This document shows, piece after piece, positions 47,291 to 58,855 of a stretch of 64,000 bases of DNA. The notes below the pieces were generated by a model, which was not told the origin of the DNA, searched no databases, and saw only the letters and a program-made list of their open reading frames with translations. This DNA is from Calliopum simillimum (Eukaryota > Arthropoda > Insecta > Diptera > Lauxaniidae). Positions within the stretch are counted from its first letter, which is position 1. Each line of letters opens with the position of its first letter. Location: the NCBI GenBank assembly GCA_951812925.1, contig OX638372.1, forward strand, positions 47,924,245-47,988,244, in the 5' to 3' direction. The position numbers were made by a program, and so were the translations under genes.

Positions 47291-47619
47291 CATAAAAAAA
47301 GTTTTTTGGGATTTTACGGGAACATTGGGAGTTTTCCGGAAAATGCTTTTATCTCAAAATTAGCTCAAAACTCCTGCGTTAAAAGATGTTATCGCTAATT
47401 CTTCCCGCGGATTCGTCTGGCTGAAAAAATATACTAAGCAGCTCGGACAGCTCGAAATTACTGTCGAAAAGTTCGAAAATAGCTCGAAATTCCCAACCAA
47501 AAAAACATCGAAATTCGTTATACCTGTATGATTCACTTTATGGACCTTAATCTTTCGTATTTCAAGAATCAGTAACATTACTTTTTGTCAACTTTCTTTT
47601 TCCAGGAAATGGGAAATTT

Positions 47620-48180
47620 TTCAAATAAAGAGTGTTCCATTAAGACGTGTGTTTCGCGGATTCGTTCAACGCGTCTATTCCGTTTATGTCTAACGCTTTC
47701 AACCATATTTTCGATGACATTTTGCAGTATGGGCCTCCGGAATTGCCCGAATCACCGATATAATATAGCTTTTCAAGTCTGGAATCGTCTTCGGATTATT
47801 AACATAAACTTTATATTATCTTACAACGGTTCGAGAATTTGCCGTCCTGTTGAAACCACATATCATTTAGATCTTGAGCTTCAATCTCCAGCACAAAATA
47901 GTCCTCCGACATAGTTTGGTACTGCTCAGAGTTAACATTTTCGGTGTTTCCGTCCACATCTTGTAAAAAAAAACGGCCCGACCTATACAAAGCATCAAAC
48001 AGTGACTCGTGGTGGATGCATTGGCTTCTCCACGATCACTTGTGGATTTTCCGGGCCCCAGATTCGGCAGTTTTGATTGTTAACCTAGCCAACGAGGTGG
48101 AAATGAGCCTCGTCCGAAAAGATGATTTTTTTCAATTTGGATTTTTTGGAATTGACTTGGAATTCAAGATCCAAAAATAG
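47620..48180 (-). pseudogene. Mariner-family transposase fragment (catalytic core)
   Basis: The minus strand encodes FSDEAHFHLVG (first catalytic Asp in FSDEAHF), VNNQNCRIWGPENPQ, EKPMHPPRVTV, GPFFLQDVDGN, VNSEQYQTM and NDMWFQQDGK (second catalytic Asp in QQDG). The order and spacing match the same mariner subfamily as 2588-3340. Stops occur after HLVG and after the PPRVTV block, and the N-terminal DNA-binding region is absent. The third catalytic Asp block is missing or too diverged to see. Confidence 0.74.
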
Positions 48181-48368
48181 ACGATTTCCATGTGTTGTTC
48201 TTTCGTGTAGCGATTCAGAACTAAAATCCTATACTGTCGCGATGAAAATGGTACAAAATATGGCGGACAAGGTTCGACAATGCAGATTTTAATCGACAAC
48301 AAAGTAATACCCTCATTAAGAACTTAAAAAAAAAAATTAACTATAAGAATATTATTATACTTGAGTGG

Positions 48369-48378
48369 GATTCGAACC
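48369..48378 (-). promoter_or_regulatory. RNA polymerase III B-box-like motif
   Basis: Minus-strand GGTTCGAATC, preceded by TACCCATA and followed by CCACTC, with a T run about 35 bases downstream. It resembles the T-arm of a tRNA-derived sequence, but no complete cloverleaf is seen. Confidence 0.33.
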
Positions 48379-48399
48379 TATGGGTAGAGAGCAGTAGAG

Positions 48400-50078
48400 T
48401 AATTTAAAGAAGCATATGGACGTTCGTTATGGGGGAAGTGGGGGGCGAAAGAGTGTGGAATTTGGGTTTAAAGTCAAAGACGTGTCCGAAATTTTAAAAT
48501 TTTTGCGTTCATCATTTTTGGACGACCATTTTTTTTGTAGCTCACAAGCAAAACAATAACGACCCTCAAATGCTAACTAAAGGTTAAGAGCGTTGTCAGT
48601 ATGCCTGCCGCTAAAAATGCCAAACGTTCAACTTCCTGTGTTTTTTTTTTTTCTCATTTTCTTTCCTTTTTTTCTACCGTTACTAAGCCAAACAACAAAA
48701 AAGAATCAATTAAATTGAAAATGGTGCACATTAGTGTTGCCTACCATACCGTAGTGTTATTAATTTGTAAGGTCATTGACATCATTTCCCGAAATTATTT
48801 TTTTGTGTTTTTCTTCTTGAGCACAACTTTATTGTTTTTTGCTTTAGTGCGCCAACAAGTGTCATTTATTTGCGTTTTGTCCTTTTTCCTAGATTTCCTA
48901 TCCAAGAACATTTTCCATCAAAATCGTAAAATGTCAGTGAATGCCGCTTTTTATGTTTGTTCTGCCATGGGGCATAGTACGAGAGTGCCAGTTTGCTTTT
49001 TTTTATGACATTTGTTTTTTCTTATAAAATAAAATATGTTGTCTGATATACTTAAGTAAAATGGCTAAGAAAATACGCCCTTAAGACAAAGCAATGATGG
49101 AAAATATGCGGGAACGAAAAAATCGTTTGACTTTCATGCAAACACTTAAGTTAAAAGCATTTATTTTTTTCTTAAAAATTTTTTTCTTCTCATTTTCTTA
49201 AAAAGTTTTCAAATCTGTCAACAATGGCAGCCTTTTTTTATTTTTATCTTTTAAGTAAATGAACGCTGTTTACACTTGGGAAAAGATCAATTTTATATAA
49301 ATAGTTTCTTAATTGATGGCTTGTTTTTTAAATAAATGTCCTGTTGTTTCATAAACTTTATTTATAATAAAATATTTTGCACTTCTGTGTCATTTAGAGA
49401 TGTATATTTTGATTGACAAAAATAAAAAATTAATTGCCATAGCAAAATCCTGTCTACTTTGCTTCTATAGAGAAATATATTTCAAGAAATCGTCTAAGCT
49501 TAACACGAATCAATGACCTTTTAAATTTTATGCTAAAATTATTTAAGCATGAATTAATTTTATATGAAAAGTTCCAAATTTTCTGCATATTAGATTTTCT
49601 CAGAAAATAAAAAAAGCGAAAAATGAGTAAATAAAAAATTCTTAAAATAGAAAAGAATCTCCAAAAATGTGTTTTCTTCAATACGCACTGTTGCGTTAAC
49701 AAAATTTGTGCCACATCGGCACGTTGCAATCATAATGTTATTCCTTATGATTTTCAATGATATTAAAACCACCACCTACCTTCAGACTTTAACTAAACTA
49801 TATGTGATATTTTTATATTGAAATATACATATATTCAACGCATTTATGTACTTTGCCTTGTAAAGTATGCTCCCGACTAAAATTCTATCATGTGCTTTAA
49901 GCGTGTCATTTATTTCCGAAAGTGAATGTGAAAATTTTGATTCGGCGTAAATTCAGAGGATTAGTTTAAAAGGTCTATTCCCATCCTCTTAATGAATTAC
50001 CAAATCTTCACTGATCCCTTTACGACAGCAGTCAGCACCATATCGCATCGAAAAAAAACCTTCGGATATGTCGACCAG
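48400..50078. other. AT-rich stretch, no gene recognised
   Basis: Long T-rich runs (48636-48680, 49160-49245). The 48601-49008 ORF of 135 codons is mostly Phe/Leu/Ser from T-rich DNA and lacks domains. Confidence 0.45.
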
Positions 50079-51512
50079 CGAAAACGGCTATAGCGATTTT
50101 AATGAAACTTCGGATAATGTTAGACATTAGCATGCAATGAAGAATGAGCTAGGCTAAAACTTTGTAAATGCTTGCCAGGGGGCGTGGCATCGCATTAAAT
50201 TTTAAATTTGATATGGTCATAACTCGCAAACCATACAAGGTATTTGAATAAAATTTGGTGAGCGGGTACGGCTTAATAATACCTTGTAACAAACAAAAAG
50301 TGAGCGGGATCGAAGAAGTGCCGCGCCCACTTTTCAGCTCTTGAAAGTTTTTATTCAATATTACTCAAAAACAACTACAACAATTTTGATAAAAATTTAA
50401 GAGATGTTACCTCTGCAAACAAGTATTAATATGTGATACACCGTTATATCAGGAAAACTCGTTGAAGGGCGTGGCACCGCCCACAAAAATATAATGCGCT
50501 TTAAAAAGAAAACTGCTAAAGCAATCTTTCTGAATTTGACTGTGGGGAGTCTACTTGCTATTAGGCACCTACGACCTGGTAGGAAAAATACCAAAAGTGC
50601 GCATGGAACCTCCCATACAAGTAAAACAAATAAAATGCTATTTCTCGCACATGATACAACATATTTGATGAAATTTGGTATGCGGATCTAGATCAGGAGT
50701 ATCTAAAGCATAAGAAAAATAAGGCTTTGTTTAATAATTGTCCTTCCGTTTGTAACGAAGAGAAGGAGGCGTGGCAGATATTGAAAAGTATATATATTCT
50801 TGATCAGCGTCACGTCCTGAGTCGATATAGCCATGTCCGTCTGTCTGGCTGGCTGGCTGGGTGTGGAAATACACTTTTTGGGAAAACTAAGCAAGATAAT
50901 TCAATGAAATTTGGTGCGCAGCCTTCGGCTTCAAAGTTAGCATGGGAGATTGAAAATGAGCAAGATCGGTCAACGGACACGCCTACCGCCCATACAAAAA
51001 ATATATTCAAAATGCAACTTTTTGAGTTTTTTTCACGATAATGCAACCAAAGTACTCATAAATACTACGAATTGTAAGCGCAAGCTCTGAAAAAAACCAG
51101 GAGAATTCAGACAAGAGGGCATGGCACCTCCCATATAAGCAAAAACTTCAAAACGCTATACTGAAAGCGTTTTTTGAGATAATCAAACTAAATTTTACTC
51201 AAATGCTAAGAACTATAAGTTCAAACTCTGAGAAAAACTGGGTGAATTTGGACAAGAGGGCGTGGCACCTCCCATGTAAGCAAAACTTTCAAAATACTGC
51301 TGTGTAGGGTATTAAATGTTTGGCCAGGCCAAAGGTAACACCCTTACTAGTTTGTTATTATTATTCTCATCGGTTTATTTATCATTTTGAAAGCATGACC
51401 GTTAGAAGTGAAAAGATACAAGTTTCATAACAAAAAATAGCTATGAATAAAAACATCGACTAAAATAATAAGATTAGATTGTTGACCGTGCAGGGATCGG
51501 TCTCCAGGTACT
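50079..51512 (+). mobile_element. Tandem-unit repeat element, copy 2, with nested Helentron-like copy E
   Basis: Same ends as 36503-38619. It begins CGAAAACGGCTATAGCGATTTT, has roughly one and a half internal units, and ends GACCGTGCAGGGATCGGT then CTCCAGGTACTT. The interior is interrupted at 50740-51350 by a Helentron-like copy; the shared TTATTATTATTCTCATCGGTT end block resumes directly after it. Confidence 0.68.
50740..51350 (+). mobile_element. Helentron-associated (DINE-1/HINE-like) element, copy E
   Basis: Lacks about the first 30 bases (begins GTCCTTCCGTTTG). The rest is complete: a CTGTCTGGCTGGCTGGCTGG microsatellite near 50841-50860, two internal units, GTGTAGGGTATTAAATG, the hairpin TTTGGCCAGGCCAAA at 51319-51333 and the CTTACTAG end at 51350 followed by T. 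Confidence 0.8.
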
Positions 51513-51862
51513 TATGGTATAATCAAGCCTTACCGTGTTTTCAAATTTTGCGTTTTATGATAGAGTTGGGGTGAATCCCGAATGCAACAAACAATTAAGT
51601 TACATGTTTTTAAAATGTGAATTTTCTCGAAAATATGTATCCTTTTCATCTTCCGTACATAATCGCTATTCATTTCAATATATCTTTTTAGCCTGTAGAT
51701 CCATAAATTTCTTTAATTTTTTGAAATATCCAGAAATCACAAGGACTTTGAAGAACTCGGTGCTGAACGAACTTCTTCGATCCCAGAGACCGCATTAAAG
51801 TTGCATGCTATTACAGCAGTGTGAGCTGGCGCGTTCAAAGAAGCAAGGATGCAGTTCGTTTA

Positions 51863-52577
51863 TATACCCTACACCCAGGGTATATTCACTTTGTCTTTCC
51901 GTTTGTAACGCAGAGAAGGAGGCGTGGCAGATATGGAAAAGTATATATATTCTTTATCAGCATCACCTCTTGAGTCGATATAGCCATGTCCGTCTGTATG
52001 GCTGGCTGGCTGACTAGGTGGCTGGCTGAGTGGCTGGCTGGGTGGCTGGCTGTGTGTGGATATACATTTTTTGGGAAAACCAAGCAAGATAATTCTATTA
52101 AATTTGGTACACAGTCTTCGTCGCCAAAGGTAGCTCGGGGGATTGAAAATGAGCGAAATCGGTCAACGGACACGCCTACCGCCCATACAAAAAATATCTT
52201 CAAAATGCAAATTTTGGAGTATTTTTCACAATAATCCAACCAAAATACACTTAAATACTACAAATTGTAAGCGCAAGCTCTGAGCAAAAACTGGTTGAAT
52301 TCGGACAAGAGGGCGTGGCACCTCTCATATAAGCAAAAGCTTCAAAACGCTGTATTGAAAGCGTTTTTTGAGATAATCGAGCTAAATTTGACTCAAACAC
52401 TTAAAACTATAAATGCAAGCTTTAAAAAAAAACTGGATAAAATCGGACAAGAGGCCGTGGCTCCTCCCATATAAGCAAAAGCTTCAAAACGCTATTCTGA
52501 AAAACATTTTTCAGATAATCCAACCAAACTTCACTCAAATACTGAGAACTATTAACGCAAACTCTGAGAAAAAACTT
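51863..52577 (+). mobile_element. Helentron-associated (DINE-1/HINE-like) element, copy F, 3' truncated
   Basis: The 5' subterminal repeat TATACCCTACACCCAGGGTA is intact. The CTGG microsatellite is unusually long and varied (about 51990-52055). There are three internal units with GAGGGCGTGGCACCTC-like boxes. Homology stops near 52577 without the hairpin or CTAG end. Confidence 0.78.
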
Positions 52578-52601
52578 AAGTTTATACCTGAGTTTCTAAA
52601 A

Positions 52602-53005
52602 AATGTTGTTCACATACAACATGGTGCATGAAAGGAGTAAAATTTTTTTTTATTTTTTTTATTACAATAGAAATCCATCAAACTCAAGTATTTGTCTAAT
52701 TTCATGTACGAAAACAAGGAATAACGCTGAAAAAATGGCTAGAAGAACCCAAAATTGTAGAAATAGTGATTAACGGTATAAAAATATCAATTTTTTTTGA
52801 GATCAGAAATCAATCGAACTGAAAGATTTGTTTCATTTCATCTAAACTTAATCCCGTCTGTGGGTCCTCAAAAAATTAGACGTAGGAAACAAGCCATAAT
52901 GCTGAAAAAGTAACAAAAAGAGCCCAAAATTATAGAAAAAGTTACTAACGGCAACACAATTCATACAAAATTCACCCTTTAATACGCCATGTTGTATACA
53001 ATCAA
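52602..53005. repeat. Short inverted-repeat element with internal direct repeat
   Basis: The ends TGTTGTTCACATACAACATGG and inverse CCATGTTGTATACAATCAACA form imperfect inverted repeats of about 40 bp. Inside, ACAAG..ATAA(C/T)GCTGAAAAA...CCCAAAATT(G/A)TAGAAA...AACGG occurs twice, about 174 bases apart. It lies just beyond the point where copy F is truncated. TSD not identified. Confidence 0.45.
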
Positions 53006-53860
53006 CAGATCTATTTTAGGGCCTGCAAAGAGCCTGAATAATATTTTGAACTGTTTGCTATATTTCACTTCTCCACTAAATAATATCATCGGAAAAAATC
53101 TCCAGGAAAGTAATTTAAGGATTTCATAAAAATTTAAGCACTTATTTATTGCGAAAATTTACTGTTGTTGAAGTTGCTCATGTCTGTTTTCGAATTTATC
53201 TAGGAAATATTGGGAAAAAAACGTACTTAAGCTTCTTTTTGGATATCATTTAATATTTGTCGAACGCATCAAGCTGATTTTTTCGTGTATCGCATTTACG
53301 ACCCAGACATGGCATGTAACCCCAAATTACCAGCAATAATTTCTTGTATCAATCGAGGATCTTCGTTAACTTTAGCCTAGGCCAGAGCAACACTCCTCTT
53401 ATTGATGGAAAGATTTTGGTCAACCACATTGTAGATTATTTTCTATAGAAAAATTCCCGGTCCGGAATGTTTGAAACCACTTTGAAACAGCCCCAACAGA
53501 TGGTATATTCGTTCCGTATGCAGTCCAATCGCGGCCTAAGTTATGAGGACAGCTGTCACCTCCAGCGCTAATCTAGCCTAACATTCCTTAATGGGGAATA
53601 TCGTGAGTAAATATTCCCGCGCAATTTTTCTCCGACCGCCGTGCATTCTCCATTGCAGTCTGAGAAAAATTGGAATATTTATTCACCATAACCACCAAAA
53701 TGCTGCTAACACTACTTGAAAATCACACAAATTTTGACGGCTTGGAAAAAATCTACCAATTTCGAGAACCGGACCGGTGAATACTTAGAAATTTTTAAAA
53801 TATCTTTCTTTTGGCCTCAGTAACTTTGAAAATATTTTAAGGGATTCTTCACTTCTAGTT
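53006..53860. other. Stretch without recognised gene
   Basis: Less AT-rich than the surroundings between 53380 and 53620, but no family was recognised on either strand. Confidence 0.4.
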
Positions 53861-53869
53861 ATATCCGGA

Positions 53870-54330
53870 TCTTTCGATGGCAGAAGGTGATCCAAATGAA
53901 GATGAAGAAGACATATTTACTGACTTGCATCGCAATTAGCTACATCAGATCGATTTCTTTCCGGGCCCTCATGATGATGGTACTGTAAAAAGACGGAGGA
54001 TACGAAAATCGTTCAAGATGATGATGCAAATGCCGGAACAAGTTTTACGTCTTCTCATGTGGCACCCACCTGTTCCATGGCGTTATGTTGGCCCAACAAT
54101 CGACATTCCAACATCAGTTCCTCAACTGAAGAATATATATAAATGGTCACGGGGCCCATTTTATGCTACCTAGCCGTTTTTTCCAACTCTAAATGATTTA
54201 GATTGTTCAGCGGAAGTCCATGTTTTATTTGAACGTTGGACATGCTTCAATAATAACCATATTTTTCGTGATATTTTAGGTTTTGATAATACTTTTCCTT
54301 TATTTTTAAATTTTTATACAACGTAGGGAC
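53870..54330 (+). pseudogene. Unclassified decayed coding-like stretch
   Basis: The plus strand reads an acidic segment DPNEDEEDIFTDLHRN, a stop, and later MWHPPVPWRYVGPTIDIPTS, LKNIYKWSRGPFYAT, another stop, and LNDLDCSAEVHVLFERWTCF. Base composition is more balanced than around it, as in a former coding region. It does not match a family I can name; an acidic N-terminus as in piggyBac-type transposases is one possibility. Confidence 0.3.
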
Positions 54331-54699
54331 CAATTTTTCAGTTATTATACATAAGTCTTTTTTTCATAAAATAATAAAAAAAAAAATGTATTTTCCGCCC
54401 AAAAATATGAAATTTTCATCGATTTCCATACAAAATTTTGGTGTTCTAAGTGTAATTCTCTTTCACGGTTTGGTTGTGCATTAAGGCGATGGTACCATAT
54501 AGAACTACTTCATATTAGAAAAGTTTCTAGGGTGGCCTAATTTTTATTTTATTTTCATGTTAAGGACCATAAAATTAGCTCATATGTAAATTTTCATTAA
54601 AAAATTCGGAAAATTAGGTGTCTTCTTCGAATGGGTTAATCGAACAGCGGTCGAAAATGGGTTGGAAGGTATTCTCTCAGAAAGTACCCAATGTGCACA

Positions 54700-55080
54700 A
54701 GAACGGATGAGGATCCGTTTTGAATTCGTTTTTGATGTAAGTTACGGGTTGCTTTTAGTAATGTTAATGCTTTATTAGCAACTAAAAAAATAAATAATAG
54801 GGAAAAAAAGACAAAAAAATATGTAACGATCCGCAGGTAGGATTCGAACCCGGGTAAATATACGATAACGGACCCATTTCAAACCCGAAACGCACTTTAA
54901 TACAAATTTAAAACGAATTCGCTTTTAATAATGTTAATACTGTATATTTACAAAAAAAAAAAAAAAACGTTTGAAGCGCTTTTTAACAACTAAACAAAAA
55001 AAAAAGGATAAAATTTCACTTAAGGTAGGACTCGAACCTGGGTTAATCCGTTTTGAACCCGTTAGGAAATTTAAGTAATG
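54700..55080 (-). repeat. Tandem pair of B-box-containing repeats (possible SINE relic)
   Basis: Two similar units (about 54710-54900 and 54901-55060) share TAATGTTAAT.CT, a poly-A block and GGTAGGA(T/C)TCGAACC. On the minus strand each has a pol III B-box (GGTTCGAATC at 54841-54850, GGTTCGAGTC at 55029-55038) followed by T runs. A third piece at 56040-56220 shares the TAATGTTAATACTG and GAAGCGC blocks, so the Helentron-like copy G probably split this array. No A-box is convincing. Confidence 0.4.
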
Positions 55081-55276
55081 TTTTTTGTCAAAAGAAAGAA
55101 AGAACACAGAATACTTATAAAAAAAGCCACAAAATTTTTTTCAATTTACAAACTTTATATCTCAATATCAGATAAGTCTACATTATATAGGTCACTTGCC
55201 TAGTTGTCTAATGTTTGTAAAAACCCCGGGATCCCGGGTTCGCCTCCTATCAACTTTGGATTCATTGTTTTCTGGT

Positions 55277-56031
55277 TATACCCTAGACTCAGGGTATATT
55301 CACTTTGTCCTTCTGTTTGTAACGCAGAGAAGGAGACATGGTAGATATAGAAAAGAATATACTTATAATCTTGATCAACGTCACCTCCTGAGTAGATACA
55401 GCCATGTCTGGCTGGATGGCTGTGTGTGGAAATACATTTCTTGGGAAAACTAAGCAAGATTCAATGAAATTTGGTACACAGCCTCCGTCGTTAAAGTTAG
55501 CTCGGGAGATTGAAAATGAGCAAAATCGTTTAACGGACACGCCTACCGCCCATACAAAAAAAAAATCTTCAAATTGCCACTTTTGGAGTATTTTTCACGA
55601 TAGTGCAACCAAAATACACATAAATACTAAGAAGCAAGCTCTAAGAAAAAACTGGGTGAGTTCAGGCAAGAGGGCGTGGCACCTCTCATATAAGCAAAAG
55701 CTTCAAAACGCTGTATTGAAAGCGTTTTTTGATTTGACTCAGACACTAAGAATTCTAAATGCAAGCTTTAGGCAAAAACTGGATAAAATCGGACAAGAGG
55801 GCGTGGCACCTCCCATATAAGCAAAAGCTTCAAAACGCGATACTGAAAACATTTTTGGATATAATTCAACCAAATTTCACTCAAATACTAAGATCTATAA
55901 GTGCAAACTCTGAGAAGAAACTGGGTGAATTCGGGCAAGAGGGCGTGGCACCTCCCATACAAGCTAAATTCAAAATACTGCTGTGTAGGGTATTTAATGT
56001 TTGGCCAGGCCAAAGCTAACACCTTTACTAG
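55277..56031 (+). mobile_element. Helentron-associated (DINE-1/HINE-like) element, copy G
   Basis: Starts TATACCCTAGACTCAGGGTA and has only a short CTGG microsatellite (near 55408-55422). Three internal units with GAGGGCGTGGCACCTC boxes. GTGTAGGGTATTTAATG is followed by the hairpin TTTGGCCAGGCCAAA at 56000-56014 and CTAG at 56028-56031 with T next. Confidence 0.83.
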
Positions 56032-56890
56032 TTCCTTTTTTTTTATTAAAAATAAGCGCTTCAACATTTTTTTTTTATAATCAGTATTAACATTATTTAA
56101 AGCGAATCCGTTTTGAGTTCGAATTTACGAGTTCAAAACGGAATTCAGATTTCAGACGAATTTCACCCGCAAACGGGTCCGTATAGGGTCCAATTCACGG
56201 ACTCTGAAACGGATAAAATATACTTGAAAGGGGACACATTATGGATTCGAGACGGTTCCGTCTGGCACACTGGGTGGTGATACAATATTTAATGCATATC
56301 TCAACATGTCCTTCCGAAGGACTTACTTACAATGTTCATCCACTCAGCTCTTCGTTTATTGAATTGCCAATTTGCCACCCGAAAAAGGTTCTCAATGTTG
56401 TCATCGTTTTAAGAACTTATTTTTTCGCTTCCTTGAGCGTTTCACCCAAGGTGATGACTCCTTTCGTTCTCCCCCTTTTCTGCACCACTGTGAATAAACG
56501 CCCTTTACGTATGCACACTGCGTAGAACTTAAAAGAGCTTAAGACGCGTAAGCGATTGCATTTGATATCATTAAATTATGGTGAAAAGAAAATTTTTAGA
56601 AATTATACACAATATCCTGATACATAATTTCCTGATGAGGAAACCATTCTTTTTTTTTTTTTTGCCTTTTCATTACGATTGTTTGTAATCTAGCGCCTGC
56701 TTCATACAGCTATACAATTTGGCTGTATGTGTGGGATGGACTAAAAATTTGTTGGCATAAACGAATACTTTTGTCTGATTATGTCCCAACAGAAAATTTC
56801 GATGCGCATCCCCAAGATGCAATAGCGATGCGCGTCCTTCTCGCATCCAAAGAGCTGATTTGTATGCGCATATTTTCTGCGCTATAGGTA
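56032..56890. other. Mixed stretch without recognised gene
   Basis: The first 190 bases continue the repeat at 54700-55080. GC content rises around 56240-56530 and again beyond 56790; no supported exon. Confidence 0.4.
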
Positions 56891-57034
56891 GCGAGAGCGA
56901 AGCGCATCCAAAGAGCATTTCTGAATGCGAGAGCGAAGCGCATCTAACGAGCATTTTTGGATGCGAGAGCGATGCGCATCCAAACAGCATTTCTGGTAGC
57001 GAGAGCGAAGCGCTTCGTTCCAATGACATGCCAA
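56891..57034. repeat. 36-bp minisatellite, four copies
   Basis: GCGAGAGCGAAGCGCATCC followed by AAAGAGCATTTCTGGAT-like sequence begins at 56891, 56927, 56963 and 56999, an exact 36-bp period. Because 36 is a multiple of three, both strands carry open 12-residue repeats (plus: E-S-E-A-H-P-K-S-I-S type; minus: F-G-C-A-S-L-S-H-P-E-M-L type). The region is GC-richer than its surroundings. No start context, splice sites or domain argue for coding. Confidence 0.72.
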
Positions 57035-58340
57035 TGTTAATTTCAGTGCTTTTGGCAACGAGAGAGATCCGCTTCACTGCTGCTTTAGAGCGCTTCAGAA
57101 GCGCTATTGATGCGCTCCATTCCCCATTGGGGTGTCACTGTGAATATGTACGTGTGTGTGCGTGCGTATGACATTTACAAAATATGCAACTTTTGATGAA
57201 ACAAATTTGTGGCGCCGTCAAACAGAATGAAGTGTAATGGAAAGTTATGTAAGTTCACGCCTACTTTGGCAGCAGCAAATATGAACAAGAACAATAATTC
57301 AACCAACAACAACAATTCAACCAACAACAACAACAACTACGACAACAACAAGATCAACCACAACAATAGTGACAGCTAGAATACCACTAAATTTGAATTT
57401 GTGTCAATTCAAAAAGCAGCAACAGCGTTGAACATAAAGAGTGATGCGCTGCACTGAAAAAAATTTAAAAGCTGAAGAGATGGTATCGAAAGAAAAAAAT
57501 AAATATTTACAAAATTAGGATTTATCTAATCTGAGCGATATTAATTAGACATAAAAAGCATTTTAACTGTGATATGTGTATAAAAGCACCTCTTCGAAGA
57601 CACTTAAGCGTGAGCATAAATCAAACGAATTGCATTGTTTTCTTCTTTTTTTTTTCAGTGTATCAACATTTAGCCTTGATAACATTGTGACCCTTGCCAT
57701 GTTTTCTGCAACGCAAGAGAATCGACACAGCCAAACATGGCCTAATAATAATATTTATGTTTTTAGATCATGACATAGAAATAATGTTGCTGTTGTATTG
57801 TTGTTGCTGCTGATGATGTTGCTGTTGCTATTTCTGGCTGTCTGTTATTTGTTATTTTGACAGAAATCGCGAGAGTTCTCATTTTTGAGACAATTTTTAT
57901 TGACTCACACGCATTACAAAGACAAAAATGTGATTTATTGAATGAATTATTGGTTGAATTGGATTTATGACAAGAAAATGTGTTGCACGATGCCAACGCA
58001 GAAGCACAAATGTACAACAAAACAGATAATAAAAGAAACATTAAATATTCAATGATATAAATGAAATTTATGAATGACATTTGTCTCGTGTACAGTTAGA
58101 TGAGTGAGTGTGTTTTGTACTCGTGGTATCACATGGCGTATGAGTGACTGGGTTAATTTTATTTGAAGAGGCAAAGTTTTGATAGCGATATGAATAGAAA
58201 TTGACTGATTATTTTTTGAGAAGGAAGTAATAACTGGAAATTAAGTTTTAACATGATTTTTAAAGCCCAATGAAAAGTAAAATATTTGAAAAATTTACAT
58301 TGCAAAAAAAAAAAAATATATACTTATGTATATACACATA
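57035..58340. other. Intronic-looking stretch with CAA and GTT runs
   Basis: (CAACAA)n near 57305-57362 and a TGTTGTTGCTGCTGATGATG run near 57796-57820. No exon supported. Confidence 0.45.
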
Positions 58341-58344
58341 AATA

Positions 58345-58855
58345 TATATGAAAATTTAAGCACTTCTCCACCTCTGAGAAAATTTAAAAAAATATGTGGG
58401 CACTCTCCAGATGTGTGGGAACTATATCCTAGAAAAAAATTTGAGTAATCGATATTGGTTCAAAAGTTACTAACAATATAGTGATGCCGTGCAAGACTTT
58501 TTTCAGTAGTATAGAAAAATAAGGCATCGTACGAAAAAAGTGCATAAGGCATAAAATGGTCAGAAATATCTAAGGAATACGTGTGAGTGTTTTTTCGAAA
58601 TTTTTTGAACCAAAAATTTTTTTTTTAAACAATTCTAAGCATTTTATGCCATATACACTTTTTCGTAAGATGCCTTGTTTTTCTCTACTACTGAAAAAAG
58701 ACTTGCACGTCAACACTATATTGTTAATAACTTTTGAACCAATATAGATTACCCAGTTTTTTTTCTGGGATATAGTTTCTACACATCTGGAGAGTGCACA
58801 CATATTTTTTATAATTTTCTTAAAGGTGGAGAAGCTACTTAATTTTCATGTACCC
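58345..58855. repeat. Short palindromic repeat containing the TCTAAGCATTTTATGCC family motif
   Basis: The left arm (CTTCTCCACCTCTGAGAAAATT..., GTGGGCACTCTCCAGATGTGT, AACTATATCC, TTCAAAAGTTA, ACAATATAGTG) is mirrored on the right across a centre near 58600. Near the centre stand ACGAAAAAAGTGCATAAGGC and inverse GCCATATACACTTTTTCGTA. The same central motif recurs at 19995-20040, 23610-23830, 62810-63010 and 63730-63790. No TSD recognised. Confidence 0.6.

Noticed and set aside
48601..49008. 135-codon ORF rich in Phe and Leu, resembling a membrane protein
   Set aside because: Hydrophobicity comes from T-rich DNA; there are no family features, and poly-T runs dominate.
56673..57077. 134-codon minus-strand ORF as a real gene
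   Set aside because: Most of it is the 36-bp minisatellite, which is open on both strands by periodicity; no other support. Kept as a finding only.
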